A stretch of DNA of 64,000 nt from Polytrichum commune (GCA_950295325.1 OX485804.1:22444001-22508000), one strand, 5' to 3'; numbered from the stretch's first letter, positions 24,369 through 37,473 are shown. Numbers and translations are program-made. The notes: a model not told the origin generated them from the letters alone.

Positions 24369-27300
24369 ATGGCAGACGCAGTGAGTGATGCTCTTGTGAG
24401 TGCCCCGGGGTGGAGCTTGCCGATTCTGGTGAATCGAGTGATTAAGATATGGCTGGATGTGAGGGCACCCATTGTGGCCCCGCTCCTGCAATTCGCCATC
24501 AACGTGTGCCTGGTGATGGTGACAATGCTGTTCGTGGAGCGGATGTTCATGTGCGGGGTAATGGTGTTCGTCAAGTTGCTTAGGAGGACGCCCGAGACAC
24601 AGTACAAGTGGGAGCCTATCAATGACTCAGATGTGGAATTTGGCAATGCCGCCTACCCCATGGTGCTAGTGCAGATCCCCATGTACAATGAGCGAGAGGT
24701 AACAGACTGGGGAAAATCCTCAGTGCTCTGTCCCTACAAGTTTGTGGCACGGAGTCTGTAGATTCGGAGTCCACAAGTCGTTGCTGTTGTTTGGGTGAGT
24801 TTTGGTTGGTCTATCATGAAATCTTGTTGTTTACAAGTGGTTGATTGGTTGGCTGACCAGGTTTACCAACTGTCAATTCAAGCGGCCTGCGGATTGTCAT
24901 GGCCGGCTGACCGCATCATCATCCAAGTGTTGGATGACTCCACAGATCCTACCATCAAGGTCTGCTTCCCCACTTCTCCATCCGATCGAGCTCAGTAGGA
25001 CAGGACAGGATGCATTTTGCTAAACAAATACTTCACCGTAACAGAAATCTGAATGGCTCATAGCATTCAAACAGTCCATCAAACTCTACATTCATCGTGT
25101 CTCCTCCTAGCCCAGAGATTTTTTCTAGTATGGCAAATTCCGCGAGGTTCTTCTGTTACTTGCGTCACAACCCACTTTTTTATTCTTTGTCTCTTGCATC
25201 AAACTCATGCGACTCAATATTTAACCGCTTACACTTTGCTCTGTCACCATTATTGATTCCTGCAGGATCTGGTGCAAATGGAGGTCAAGCGTTGGTCCAG
25301 CAAAGGCATCAACATCAGGTACGAAGTGCGTAACAACAGGAAGGGATACAAGGCCGGCGCTCTGAAACAAGGCATGCGGCATGCCTATGTACAGTCTTGT
25401 GACTATGTGGCCATCTTCGATGCTGACTTCCAGCCCGAGCCAGAGTTCTTGTGGCGCACCGTCCCCTTCCTCGTGCACAACCAAGAGCTCGCACTTGTTC
25501 AGGCCCGATGGAAATTCGGTAAGTCCCAAATCCCACCCCTGTTTTTATGTACATAATTTGACTCTGGTTTGTAAGTTCGAGTGACTGACGCAAGCTTCTC
25601 CTCCGGTCTCACTGACTAACAGAGTCGATGAAACGTCCATCAATCATGATAAAATTTTAATTCGCTTTATAGAAAACCATTATGTCCAATAAATTCTACC
25701 AAATAATCCCATGACTTCGGAAATAAAATTGGCACCGACATGCGGCACAGTAACTTTCCATATTTACTGATTCCAATTTTGGACCAGTTGACCTATTCAT
25801 ATAATGCTTGTATTATCCATTGGCTGTAAATTCAAATTTCAAACTGACTAGATTCCAGTGGGACTACAGTAGTTTATTCTTGGGGTTTGTTCAATATTAG
25901 CCTGAAATTTATTTTACTTTCGGTGCAGGATTTATTAGTGTAGTAGCCCAGTCTGTTGAAGCAATCCAGTTTGTGTTTGTCGTATTGGGAGGCACTTTAG
26001 CTGACTGATTAAGTTCGGCAGTCAGAGAGCATCCATCTCGTTAGCTCCAGTACTTTCTGTCGGCTATCGTCAGGGACAGTATCATCGTCATGAATAGTTG
26101 ACATCAATAATTCATGCTTTCGACGATTCATCAAGCAACAGCAGTAACATAAACGACAGAAAATCTTACAATTAAATCTGAAAAGTTCGTCTGCCACACT
26201 ATGCCAACACTATGTCTGTCCCCGTTACTGCCATTTTGTTGCTGGAGTGCCATCTACAAAATTAATGAGACGGAAAACCGAAGCTCTCTGGCTGAATCAT
26301 TCATGATCTCCGAAATTTATATCAGGGGTTCCAGCTAGGTTGAATGTTATTTCTTACATCAGTAAATGGAATCTAAGTTTTTCTTTGCTGGTGCGCAGTG
26401 AATGCAAACGAGTGCTTGATGACTAAGATGCAAGAGGTATCTTTGAACTATCATTTCTCTGTGGAGCAACGGGTGGGATCTGCAACATACGGCTTTTTTG
26501 GATTCAATGGTAAGCCAAACCAGAGCTGAGCATTATTACCTTTTGAATTGCCTGTATCAACAATAGCCGCGGAACCGAAAGAAGTAACTGCAGTGTAGAA
26601 ACAAAAACCTCGATTGAAGTGCTGAAATCTTAATGCTTGGCGATAATGCAGGCACAGCAGGAGTATGGCGCATTCGTGCTATGGAGGAAGCAGGTGGTTG
26701 GAACGATCGAACCACTGTTGAGGACATGGATTTGGCTGTCCGGGCTAGTCTGTGTGGCTGGAAGTTTGTGTATCTCCATGACCTAGAGTGCAAGAATGAG
26801 CTCCCAAGTACATTTAAGGCATTCCGATTCCAACAACATCGTTGGTCTTGCGGTCCAGCCAACCTTTTCCGCAAAGTGCTTCCTCAAATTCTCAAGAGCC
26901 AGGTAATTCGTGGCTTCTGTTTGGTCGCAATCAATTTCCATCTATACTTTCATCTCTTTCACGAATGTCTCGACCATCACTAATTCGAATTTCTACCGTG
27001 CCAGACAAATTTTGTCTCAAGAGGTGAAACTGATTAGGGTTTTGGGTTTCTGGCTATGTGCAGAAAGTGAAGTTGTGGAAGAGATTGCACATGATCTACG
27101 CCTTCTTCTTTGTCCGCAAGATTGTTGCCCACATTGTGACTTTCACATTCTACTGCGTCGTGATTCCGGCGTCAGTGTTAGTTCCCGAAGTTGACTTGCC
27201 ATTCTGGGGAGCTGTATACGTTCCATCGACTATCACACTTTTGAACGCCATTACCACACCCAAGTGAGTATTTCTAACACGCAACCTTCCATCATTCTGT

Positions 27301-28054
27301 AGGAAGTCTGAATGATCAAAATTTCAGAAACACCCTTGGTGGATTCTCTTTCCTCCATAGCCTAGTCTGCTGGTGAATGTCTAACCGGCTCCAACAAAAA
27401 ACTAGGAAGCAACCTTCCATCCATTTTATTCATGGAGGACACAATTGCTCATCACTGTGTGTGGCTTGGTCACTGTGGCAGGTCATTGCACTTGTTGGTG
27501 TTCTGGATCCTTTTCGAGAATGTTATGTCCCTGCACCGAACGAAGGCCACCATCATCGGGTTGTTGGACATGGGAAATGTGAATGAATGGATCGTGACTG
27601 AGAAACTAGGAAATCTGATGAAATATAGGTCTGCTAAGTATGGAAAGAAGTACACCTTGCAACGCATGGCAAGCAATTTGTTGGCGAGGGGATGGAAAAT
27701 GGGCGAGAGGTGAGCAAATCTTCCTCCCTACAACCTTCGGTGCAGTTATGATAATATCGTGAATTGTCTATCCCTGGAGAACTCGCTAGAAATTCTTGGT
27801 GATGAATTCTTGGCGGTGAATTATGATCCTATGCTTGCATTCCGTTTGACCAAGAACTGAGTGCATTTTGTTTGTGGAATTCCAGGGTGAACATCCTGGA
27901 GTTGTGGACAGGAGGATTCTTGATGTTCTGCGCATGGTACGACTTCTACTTCCAGGGAAGGAACCACTTCTTTGTTTACTTGTTCATGCAATCCTGTGCA
28001 TTCCTGATCATGGGTGTAGGTTATGTTGGAACATTTGTCCCGACTTACTCATAG
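24369..28054 (+). CDS. CSLA: Cellulose synthase-like A (glucomannan 4-beta-mannosyltransferase), 8 exons
   Basis: Family role: Golgi GT2 glycosyltransferase making the beta-1,4-(gluco)mannan backbone from GDP-mannose/GDP-glucose. Exons read by GT-AG junctions and family alignment: 24369-24698, 24861-24959, 25266-25518, 26399-26509, 26652-26902, 27064-27263, 27482-27709, 27886-28054; 1641 nt, 546 residues, within the usual CSLA length. Intron phases are 0,0,1,1,0,2,2. Visible residues: N-terminal hydrophobic segment (about 40-70); DDST at 135-138; DAD at 195-197; TVED at 286-289; QQHRW (QxxRW) at 325-329; C-terminal hydrophobic segments at about 359-388, 397-430 and 498-541. The start is the first ATG after an in-frame TAA at 24360-24362, in a good context (ATGGC). 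No frameshift or stop is present, so it looks functional. The third intron (880 bp) is the largest. CSLA is far more likely than CSLC because CSLC proteins are longer. The exact paralogue cannot be assigned. Confidence 0.96.
25519..26398 (+). other. CSLA intron 3 (880 bp)
   Basis: This is the longest intron of the gene, GT at 25519 and AG at 26397-26398, splitting a Val codon after its first base. I see none of the window's repeat families inside it, unlike the flanking intergenic DNA. The small ORFs within it are not supported as genes. Confidence 0.85.
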
Positions 28055-30217
28055 TTGTAGTTCATTGCAGTCGCGTAGTTGTCTCGAGAATCAGGTGCAA
28101 TTTTCCAGGATCGAGTTTTTTTTGAGGTGTATTGCCTCATTATGGTAAGATATAAATTAAGTGGTTTCTTTCCACTTCATTCATGTAACATAAGCTGAAA
28201 TAAGCTTAGACACTGGGTTGTATAGAATATTAATTTCCGCTCACTTGCGTACCCATGGCTTGTCCTCACAATGGCAGCTACAATTGCCCAGCTGCCGATT
28301 TATTCCGATGGTTGTTTTCAACAAATATTTGTTCAATGGAGCTGTAGTTGTGGGTATGAGGGTAGGCTTGGGGTTCCATGTCTGGAAACACGGATTCATT
28401 TCATTGTCTACATTCGTTTGCTTAAACGCCAGGTTTGTTTGTGCCTGTGCCATGAAAGAATTTATGACGTCATGCCAATTGTGTTTTATTGACTTTCTTT
28501 CCGAAAGATTTTTCAGACATGGATAAAGTGCTCATCCTTGGAGAATGTCGTCTTTAATACAGTTGTGAAATTAATACATGTCAACCATATAACTCAGTCG
28601 CATCATCGTTGCGTACATCATCCAACAATTTAATACCAATTACTGGAAAGACCATCTAAAAAAAATCCTATTTCAGATTCAAGAAAAGGAAGAACTTCCT
28701 GGTCCCCAACGTCTAGTAGCCATTGCCATCTGGAAAGTTGTCAGACAGCCAAAGTCGATGATGGGCAAGCCTGAAAGAAAGGCCCACTTTCTTTAGAATA
28801 AGGCTCTTAATATGTGTTTGCAGATTAAGAAGGGCTGAAGAAATCTGTGCCATTTATTTGATGCACTCCCTCCACTCCGAAAGATGTGATATTCGTTACC
28901 CCAAATAACGTGGTATTCCAATTGATGTGCACACAAATATGGAATTCAGGCTGTGAAAATGACCAAGAGTGAGCCGCTGTTGATATCAGTGTGTATGTTT
29001 GACAAATTTCAATTGACCTGAAACTCCACATCTAAAGTTTCACTTGATATTTTCAAAACAAAAATGAATGTCGATTAACAACTGCATATTCGTCTAAAAT
29101 GTCACAAAAATGCCACATGCTGAGTAGTGCGTGGTATTTCAATTTCTAATGTGTCAATAGACGTGTGGTTATTTTTCTTCACAAGTCACACTACATGTCA
29201 AATTCTAAATTGTGCATGACAATTGATGTGCATTTTCTTTCTGTGGAAGTTTATTTGGTGTCAAATGTCAAAAACTGGCAGAAACGTTGTCAAAATTACA
29301 CACTGGTTGCAATGGTGATGGATTGATGTGAGATTGGTAGGTGAGTGTGTGCACGTACCATGAGGAGTTGGGCACATAAAGGGTGCATGTGGGAGCTTCC
29401 TGCAATGGTACAGGCAAAGATAAGAATGTCGCATCGTTTCTTGCTTCCATGGTGACTAGAAAGGTGATGTGTATATTAGAAATAATTCCTGCAGAAGTAA
29501 AATCTAATAGAAAACTCCCACATATAGAAGGTAATTCCTTTGACACCCATGGTTTGTTTCTTATCCATTGTTTAGGCTCAATTTTATGAAAATCTGCAAG
29601 AGAATTGATCTCATTCTTTAGAAGACGAGCTTGTGTTCCTGAGGGGTGTTTATATATCTTCTCAATCCGTTAGATCAAGGGCATGGATGGTTGGAGGAAC
29701 CATCATTGTGATTGGGGTCATACTTCGAATGCTTACATTAAATAACCTGCAGAATGTCCACAATCATCTACTGTATCATGGAAATATGTAACTTATACAG
29801 TAATATTTGAGTTGGGTTCCCAGCATGATTCCAAATTTGACATCTCAAGTTCAGGTTCAGACCCTTCAAGATGATCTTCACCTGCATATAGGAGATGTTG
29901 GAGGGCAGATGCAAGTGATGATAATGTTTCTAGAGATGCCAATCTCTTCCTCGTCCTATGCGCTCAGGAGCTTGCAGAAGTAGGTAATGGATAGGCACAA
30001 TTACATCTAAGCTATGCATAGTGCTATCTAATGGACCTGTAGCTCCTACATTAACTAAGTACAATGTTCTATCTCTTACAAACAATTATTGACGTTGCTT
30101 TTGAAGCCTGCAAATCTACGGAAAACTTGGAGAGTTTAGAGTTGGGAGTGGTAGCTTCAGTGATAAGGATGGTTTGTACATGGTGCCAGCTACACTTCCA
30201 TGCAGGCTCAGCACCAC
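28055..30217. other. 3' flank of CSLA, no gene recognised
   Basis: After the TAG at 28052-28054 the DNA is T-rich and AT-rich. A weak polyadenylation-like AATAAG occurs near 28198, but the cleavage site cannot be fixed. Small frames further on have no recognisable domain. The stretch ends at the target duplication of repeat A4. Confidence 0.5.
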
Positions 30218-30220
30218 TTA

Positions 30221-30719
30221 CGGCCACTTCACACATGAGGCTGAGGGCCCGTGACCATTGCACTTCAAGCACTCTCATTGGTGGAAAAGGCGGGGCCGGT
30301 CCAAGTTAGCTTCACACTACGCTTGAGGGACTAATGGAGTAAGGGAATGCAAGATGGATGTAAAGTCTAGATGGATTTCTACATGGCATCAAATGGATCA
30401 TGTTTCATGGTCACTTGGACTACTTTCAAAAATCATTTTTTGGAGGTAGGCCTGACACAAATCTAGGAGAACATGGCACTCCGAAATCTCACCACCGTTG
30501 ATTTAGTATATTTCATCATGTGTGGGGACCCCATATTGAATAGAAATTTATTGAAATAACATTTGGCTGAGGATCCGGTCACATATGACTTCACACTACA
30601 CTTGAGGGCCCATGCCCACACTATGATTTTGGAAGTGTCTTGGGATGGCCTTTGGACACTTTGTTTTGGGCTCTCACAATTTCATGGTTATGGCTCTTGG
30701 CTTGTGTTTGAAGTGGCCC
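30221..30719 (+). mobile_element. Family A element A4
   Basis: Full-length 499-bp copy with perfect TTA target duplications (30218-30220 and 30720-30722). Many CpG positions of A2 are TpG or CpA here (for example GGTTATGGCTCTTGGCTTG at the right end), suggesting an older methylated copy. Confidence 0.9.
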
Positions 30720-30722
30720 TTA

Positions 30723-31330
30723 GCAACGGTGGTGGGAAAGCTAACTAAATCCTTGCTAGATTAGCCAAAAACTCTAGTGGTAGTGTCAAGTGAACACAAA
30801 CCCTTGGATGATGCTTCGATTGTTTTAAAAACTCTTAGATGGAGTTTTGATAGATTCCATGAGGAACCACTATGACAAGCTCTAGGTCAAAATCCTAAAC
30901 TACCTTGTGGATGTCATTTAGGAATGCCAAAGGTTTGAACTCTCATTTTGTAGACCACTGTCCAATGGACTTTCAAACCTTATTTCGTTTGTAATGAATT
31001 CTTTGTTGTTTAGTACCACTTTCCCCTTGATATTAAGATGTATCTTACTTAGAACATGGCCACATACTCACACAATTGAGAGCTTGAAGGTTTGAACTTA
31101 CGATGTAACCTTGTTAAATTTTTTGGGAGTTTGTCAAGTATCGCACTCTCAAAATATGTAAGTTTTTCAACTTGAGCTCTACTATAAAGGGGGCTTAAGG
31201 TAGATGAGGATAATTCAATTAGCTTCTGTAATTGTACACCTATTTTTGACTCCTGATCGGTAGTATACTTGCCCTAATTCAATGGATGGGTAATACATGT
31301 TGATTTCTCTGCCTTTTTAATAATATTTGG
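30723..31330. other. Unassigned stretch
   Basis: No repeat family or gene recognised; short low-complexity T-rich words only. Confidence 0.35.
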
Positions 31331-31333
31331 GTT

Positions 31334-31402
31334 GGGTTGCCTTTGTAGGAATCAAACCACACCCCTCATCCTTCATAATTAGGAGTGCTACTCACTAAGC
31401 CC
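31334..31402 (-). repeat. tRNA-like (SINE head or tRNA pseudogene)
   Basis: On the minus strand GGGCTTAGTGAGTAGCAC resembles an A box region and GGTTTGATTCC a B box, about 33 bases apart. A related block (CACCCTAATGAAGAGG then GGGGTTCAATTC) occurs on the plus strand at about 41797-41838. No full cloverleaf was found. Confidence 0.45.
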
Positions 31403-31969
31403 TAAACATGCTTGATTTTTGTGAGTGAGTTGGGCAATTAGGAGGCCACAACTTGGACAAATTAGGAGGTGGCATGTGGTTGAGGTGCTAACCAACTTGT
31501 TTGTGGGTATTTTATAATGACAAGTGAGTTTGGCAACATTTTGTCTTACATGTGACCAGTTTAGAGACATGTCACAATCAATATTGGCATAAAACTTGGT
31601 TCTCATTGGTAAATGACCCATGTAGAATTTGCTAGTGATGATGTCCACTTACACAACATTGAATGATGGACAAATTCACCTCTATAACACCATATTGGGA
31701 AGCAAATCATCTTGTATTCTGAAACCTAGATCAACACCTCTCTCAACTCTAATTTCAACGATTTCAAATTCTCTGGTCACGATACACAATCGCTAACCTG
31801 CTCAAGCTTCTAATGCTTGAATCCATTGGTTGGATGATTCCACAAAGGTGGTGGTGTCCACAATAGCCTCGTCTAACTTACCTTGCATGTGGAGCTCATG
31901 AAGTGAAAGCTGAAGTGTAAAAGTGGACCTGAATGAACTTTGGTTTTCTTTTTGAAACCTAGGAAGTGT

Positions 31970-32096
31970 GTGGCTACATGGCTAGTTTCTTTATCAAGTA
32001 GAGAGAAAATTTTAGGATCGGAAATTAAACCGCTAAAAACTCCATTTGGTGTGGGTACCACTCCACTATCATCCGGTAGTATAGGGTCTTCTTGTT
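31970..32096 (-). mobile_element. tRNA-derived SINE, copy L2
   Basis: Minus-strand A box TAGTGGAGTGG (32068-32058) and B-box-like GGTTTAATTTC (32031-32021). Head and body align with L1, including CTACTTGAT and AACTAG in the body. Confidence 0.75.
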
Positions 32097-32099
32097 CCG

Positions 32100-33100
32100 G
32101 ACTTGAATAAGCTTTGAATGAGAGTGAATCAGAGATTTCCCAGGGCCAGATTCCAATGAAAAGGCTTAGTTCTTTGTAGCCCTCAACCTCTCTTTATTTT
32201 TCTACAGTGATATAAAAGGGGCCTTATAAGTTGACTTGGTTCTCCAAATCAAGGTCCAATTATCCGTTATAAACCTAGGCAAAAGCCTGCTGGGCAAGCA
32301 AGCATAAAGGTGTGACGATTGAAAAGCCCTAAAGAATGGGAGATCCTTCAACTCATCAGCCAATGATGATGTCTTCCTTCTGGGCCTCGAAATTCACTGA
32401 CTCACATCGGATCACAAAAGATAGATTAGATATTTAATCATGTGTTTTATAGGTGTACCAAAGTTTGCATCAAAGTGATTTTGTGAAGTTCAACAACTAT
32501 GACCTGTAAGCAGAGCAACTGACAAACACCTACTTAACTTGCATTGGTCTACATGAGTCTATAATACTCCAGTAACAGCCACCCCCCACATGGAATGAGG
32601 CTCAAACCTCGATGAGGCTGTGGACATATAAGAGGCCCACAGTGGGTGCTTACAAATCCAGACATTTCTGACCGTTGGATTGGCTTGGAAATTGTTTATT
32701 TGCTTCGCCACTGTGAATCGTGAAGGTTGTCGTTCCAAGTACAAAATTAGTGAAGAAATGCAAAAGTTACAAGCGTTCAAAGTGAAGATTCTCTTTCTTT
32801 GTGAACGGTCAAGTAGGCCTTCCTGAATACGTTCATTATTAAACCTAGAATGGTCAACTCCTAAAAGTCGAGGCAGAAGTCTTTGCCCAGGCAATCATCA
32901 CTACCCAACAATAAAAGCGGACACGTTCATGTTATAATCTTTTGATTTTGGCCACATGGACGGCTGAAAACTTACGTGAAAAATGTTAACTACACAAAGA
33001 TCTCATCCGTACGGTCAGGTCTATTACAAAACATGCTAGTTTTTCAATGAGTTTTTGCACTGGATTGAACTATTTTCAACACTGTAAAGAAAAAATTGCT
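32100..33100. other. Unassigned stretch
   Basis: A 111-codon minus-strand frame (32894-32559) shows no recognisable motif, and the rest is low-complexity AT-rich DNA. Confidence 0.35.
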
Positions 33101-33104
33101 TTGG

Positions 33105-33245
33105 ACTTTAGATGCCAATGTGTTTTGATCTCATTGTAACTCATGTCCTCGTGGTGTTCGTTCCCAACTACAGGCCTTGGCATATACCACTCACTCAAAT
33201 ATAGGTGTCCACTCAAGAAGAATGACCAAGTATGGCCCATGTAAC
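33105..33245 (+). repeat. Dispersed repeat J copy
   Basis: J motifs CTCGTGGTGTTCGTTCCCAA, TACCACTCACTCAAATATAG and GTGTCCACTCAAGAAGAATG. Confidence 0.55.
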
Positions 33246-33249
33246 TTAT

Positions 33250-34700
33250 ACAACCCTAACAAGGAAGATGGGTTGGGCTACACAACAACTTATAAGCACA
33301 CAAACTGGAAGTACATGCACACAGCAAGCTTACACCCTCTGTCAGCCCACATGAAGCACTTGGAACAACTTTGGTGGCAGATCACGACATGGAGAATGTG
33401 TGCAGATCAAATTCCACTTGCTTTTTGTATTTTTGTGCAGCAGATGCAGATGCTGGCCCGCTTCTGATCTCTGATGAGTGAGCAGTTTGGAGGAGCTGCT
33501 GCATTTTAATGCATTATACTTGAGTTCATTAGATGTACATGTATGTAACCGGCCCACTTCTGCAAAAAAAAACCAACAACAATGGAGCCATAATCTAAGC
33601 AACTTGGAAGCCTTTAAGATAGTTTAAGTGGGTGTGATATTCATTTTAGTACTGCTTGTCCTCCATCTTCTGATGAGCGACTCTATGTCATGGAGTAGCA
33701 AATCCCTGATGAAGCATCAGCAACAATCAGATTGATCGAATAGCAGACCTTTCATTATCTAGTCATAGTTGCAAACAATGTGTGTGTGTTGATTTCGTAA
33801 CTGAGTACGTAGGCTCTCCGAATCCTGTTGGTTGTGGAGTGTAATGTAGTTAATATACGATGTGAGAACATAGTCCAATCTCTATTGAACACGTGTCTTT
33901 CTCTTGTCCGTTTTAAGAACCACACCTAGTCACGAGTCACCCAAAGACCTATGAATACAACAACATAGACAACATAGATAATATTAACGTTTGTGATGTT
34001 GGTTCAGATGTATTTATGGGAGTAAGCACTAAGTGTCAACATGTGATCGTACCACTGGTTCTTTTCTACTCGATGGTTTTATGATGTATAGAGAGAATGA
34101 ATTCTACACATATATAATTAAGTTTTGTAACCATCTAGTTGGAGAGAATCGAATGTAAGACAACCCAATTTCTGTAGTGAAATGATATGCAATTAGTCAA
34201 GGAGCATCAATGAAAGGTATTGACCACAATTCTTATATTGCAAAAAGGTGGAAAGTTTTCTTAGTAAGCAGGTAGCTAATTCTAGTGTTGTTTCATATAT
34301 ATATATATATATATATCATAGGCAATGGAAATCAAATGATGACAACAAACCAAATTTAGGCACATTTGGACAAAAACTTTGTCCATACTAATAATTCAAA
34401 TTAGAGGATCATTTTGCATTGTTCATAGATGCACATTGCAAAACAAATTATGAGAATAGAAATATACTAGAATGTCAATCCCACTTATACACATGCTTTG
34501 AGAAGCCATGTGGTCAAACATCACCGTGGATGCGTATTTGTATTAAAACACAATGAACATTTAGCAAAAACATGTTCATTCAAAACCAAAAGAAAAAAAA
34601 GAAAAAAACATAGTCCAATGATTTAGTGTCACATACATTATGAATCTATTCGTGTATGAATCTAATCATATGTAGCTAGCTCTATTGGCGGGTCCTATGA
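33250..34700. other. Unassigned stretch with an (AT)n microsatellite
   Basis: Contains an (AT)n run at about 34296-34316. Otherwise no gene or repeat family was recognised. Confidence 0.4.
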
Positions 34701-34724
34701 TAAAAGTGCCATTAATCATCTTCA

Positions 34725-35270
34725 AATGTATTTAATGTCACGTACACTATATCTGAAGGGCCTAAACTAGATGCCTAGAGGCCTCATAGAGTCACGTCCA
34801 CTAATTGTCAAAATGATACTATTCGTCAACATGAGAAACTTATACATGAAAATTTATTTTCATTACGACATTTCCTATAGCACATTGGGATACTTGAGAT
34901 AACATTTTTGTGTTTTAGGGTGCAAGGGGAAGATGTTCTTGAGCATACGATTGGCAAGTGTCATGAATTTACATTTTAATAAGCAAGCGGAAGAGTTTAT
35001 TAAGCATACTAACACCAAAGTGTTATTTCTGTACACCTTTAGTCAACTTGTAGAACATTGTGTAACATAGGCATACACCTCTTAACACCATAGAATGTAG
35101 TCAGGCCAAGAGATTAGTAAGCCCACTTGAATACCGAGTGTCATGAAGTGACACTAATTGTGAAGTTGTTGCTCATTAATGTAGCCTAGCATACGCCTCA
35201 AAATAGGGTAGGTGTCACTATTACACATGTGACACAAAATACCATACCCAATGTAGTATGAGCATCATGA
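34725..35270. repeat. Dispersed repeat P, copy P2
   Basis: Same block order as P1: CTAGATGCCTAGAGGCCTC, CTAATTGTCAAAATGATAC, CACATTGGGATACTTGAG, AACTTGTAGAACATTGTG and ACACATGTGACACAAAATACC. Confidence 0.65.
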
Positions 35271-35455
35271 GTACCTCGTGCAAATTTTGAGGTAGTCCAA
35301 ATCTGACCCATTGAGCTGCAAAATCTGCGTCACAAAGTAGATTGGATGGAGAGATATTTAAAGTTGGCATTCATAGGAGAAATAAAGTAGAATCCTAGGT
35401 GACAACAATGATTTGATCTTAGTATTATCTTATCCTACCATATTCAAGCTCCATC

Positions 35456-35627
35456 AAATTAGTGTGGGTCACCATTTGAAGTTACGCATTGCTATAACAT
35501 TTTATTGAGAGTATCATTTTCTACCCAAATAGCATAAGTAGTTAGTATAAATACCAAAGAATATGATATAACTTAGTTGGTAAAAAACAATAATGTCGGT
35601 TAAAAGTTATAGCAACACTAATAGGAC
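35456..35627. mobile_element. MITE family G, copy G4
   Basis: Closely similar to G3 across its length, including the GTTACGCATTGCTATAAC motif and the central run ending GATATAACTTAGTTGGTAA. The right end carries AACACTAATAGGAC. The ends are approximate. Confidence 0.68.
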
Positions 35628-35639
35628 AATTTAGTGTAC

Positions 35640-37470
35640 TCACTGGATTCATATATTGTTTCCTTTTTAGCCTTTAAAGACCGAGAAGAACTTTTTTTGT
35701 TTGGGCAGCCACCTCTGCCCAAGCATACATCACAATCTTTCGATATTAGACATTTTCGTCGACGCTCTTGTGTGGACAATTGTAACTACGAAGATGTCAT
35801 TTGTATGGTCAAATCCACCATAAGAAGTACAAATTTGCATTCATAAGTTGATAAATTTACATTGAATTCAAGGAGATTTCGCTTCGGCCTTTAGGGGTTA
35901 ACACATGTTGCTAGGAGTTTTCAAGTAAGGTTGATATTGACATCAACAAATCAAACTTCATAGTCAATACATGTGTTGAATGCAAAACATGTTATTTAGG
36001 AATAATAAACCATAAGCAAATGATGGCAACCCCAATTAACAAACACATACTTTGAGAAGCGTTGTGATCGGAAATTCACTGTCGATCATATTTTTTTTAT
36101 GAAAAACACTATATGCTTGTAACAAATACAATTCTACGACAAGAAATGTGGTCCACACTGAAAGATGGATTTGTCACTTCTATAAATCATAGGCCTTACC
36201 TATCTATCTATATGATAACATTTTGTCCAAAATGTGTGCATAAATCTAAATCACTTACTTAAAAACCAACTGATACTATGACCAAAGTTGTGAGCGTCAC
36301 TTGAGCATTCAATTTGAAACAAGTCACAAATATTGCACTCTTGCAATGAAGGCCCCAGGGGACAATGATCGAGCATCCCTTAGGCCCTCCTCCATATGGA
36401 TGTCATGCGCTTGGCATGGCGCCTCGTCCCATGACACTAGCATGAACCCTAGTCATGGCGGGGCAAGGGTCACAACGATGGTTTCATGTACGGGACCAAG
36501 TGTGGGGTGATAATTTGGGCTCGGGCAACGTGGCTATAAGATACTATGCATCAATTTGGAGCACCACATACTTACAAGAATGGAGGAAGAATATGTTTGT
36601 GAGCTCAACTTGTCCATGATTGAGGTGGGGGCGGGCTCCCGCACTCAATTGCAAAAAGAAAAGATGAGACTCACATCGAACGCCCTTCTTTGGAAATACG
36701 TGTGTGGGGAGGAAAGGTGGTGAACCGATTGCAAGCGACGCCGGTACCTTACGTCTCGTTCTCAAAAAGCCCTTATGATGAGCCCTAACTAATTAAAAAG
36801 ATGGAACAACAATAGTCCGAAGCAAGGCCGAGAGACGGCTCTCGGTCGCACATCCAAAGTAAGGAGAACAAGAAGAAGAAAGACAACGCCGCTTTCTTAG
36901 GTACATCGACCTAATGTGGTCACTCTTCTTAATCGGACACCCATACTTGATTGACATATGGCAAGGCTTGAAGTTAAGAACAACCTCTCATGATGCCAAA
37001 GACACATATGGAAAGCGGGCACTTAGACAACTTAGGGAAACTACATGGGTCCATGTAGCTAGGGTTCGCTTGACCTTTTGAATGGAAAAAGTTCGAAAAC
37101 ATGTAGGGTTAACATCGTATCCCTTATCAATTACCAAATACATAAAGAAATAACCGAATAACACCCGCATCCTGCACAAGTATGAAAAGATAGTCGTTCA
37201 AGTGCCATTGGGCTCCTTTTACTATGATGAGTGTGGGGTAAAAGTTATTGCTATTGGGGCCGTTAAGTTATTGAGGCGCATGAGCCTGCATGGCCTCCCG
37301 GGGGCGGAGCAAGACCAACACCACGAGAGTATTGAAGTTCTTACCACGTGTTTCCTGCACTCTTATTCTTCTTATTCTTATTCTTCTTCTTCAGCCCCCA
37401 GTTAATAAAGACCTTGAGTCGCCGGGCCACACCCGAACCACCAAAATATCTTGCCCCTGAATCTAGAATC
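35640..37470. other. Unassigned stretch, partly GC-richer
   Basis: 36340-36760 and 37200-37440 are GC-richer than their surroundings, with CTTATTCTT microsatellite-like repeats at about 37361-37393. It could be part of an old retroelement, but no domain or LTR pair was found. Confidence 0.35.
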
Positions 37471-37473
37471 CAA

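Noticed and set aside
24218-24646. 142-codon minus-strand frame opposite CSLA exon 1
   Set aside because: It is the antisense shadow of a GC-rich coding exon; no start context, domain or splice support.
28218-28526. 102-codon frame just after CSLA, considered as an extra exon
   Set aside because: CSLA already ends in frame at a family-typical C-terminus; the frame has no homology to it.
32559-32894. 111-codon minus-strand frame
   Set aside because: No recognisable motif and no neighbouring exons; open by chance.
36300-37440. GC-richer stretch considered as an LTR or retroelement part
   Set aside because: No paired repeat, primer-binding site or polyprotein motif seen.
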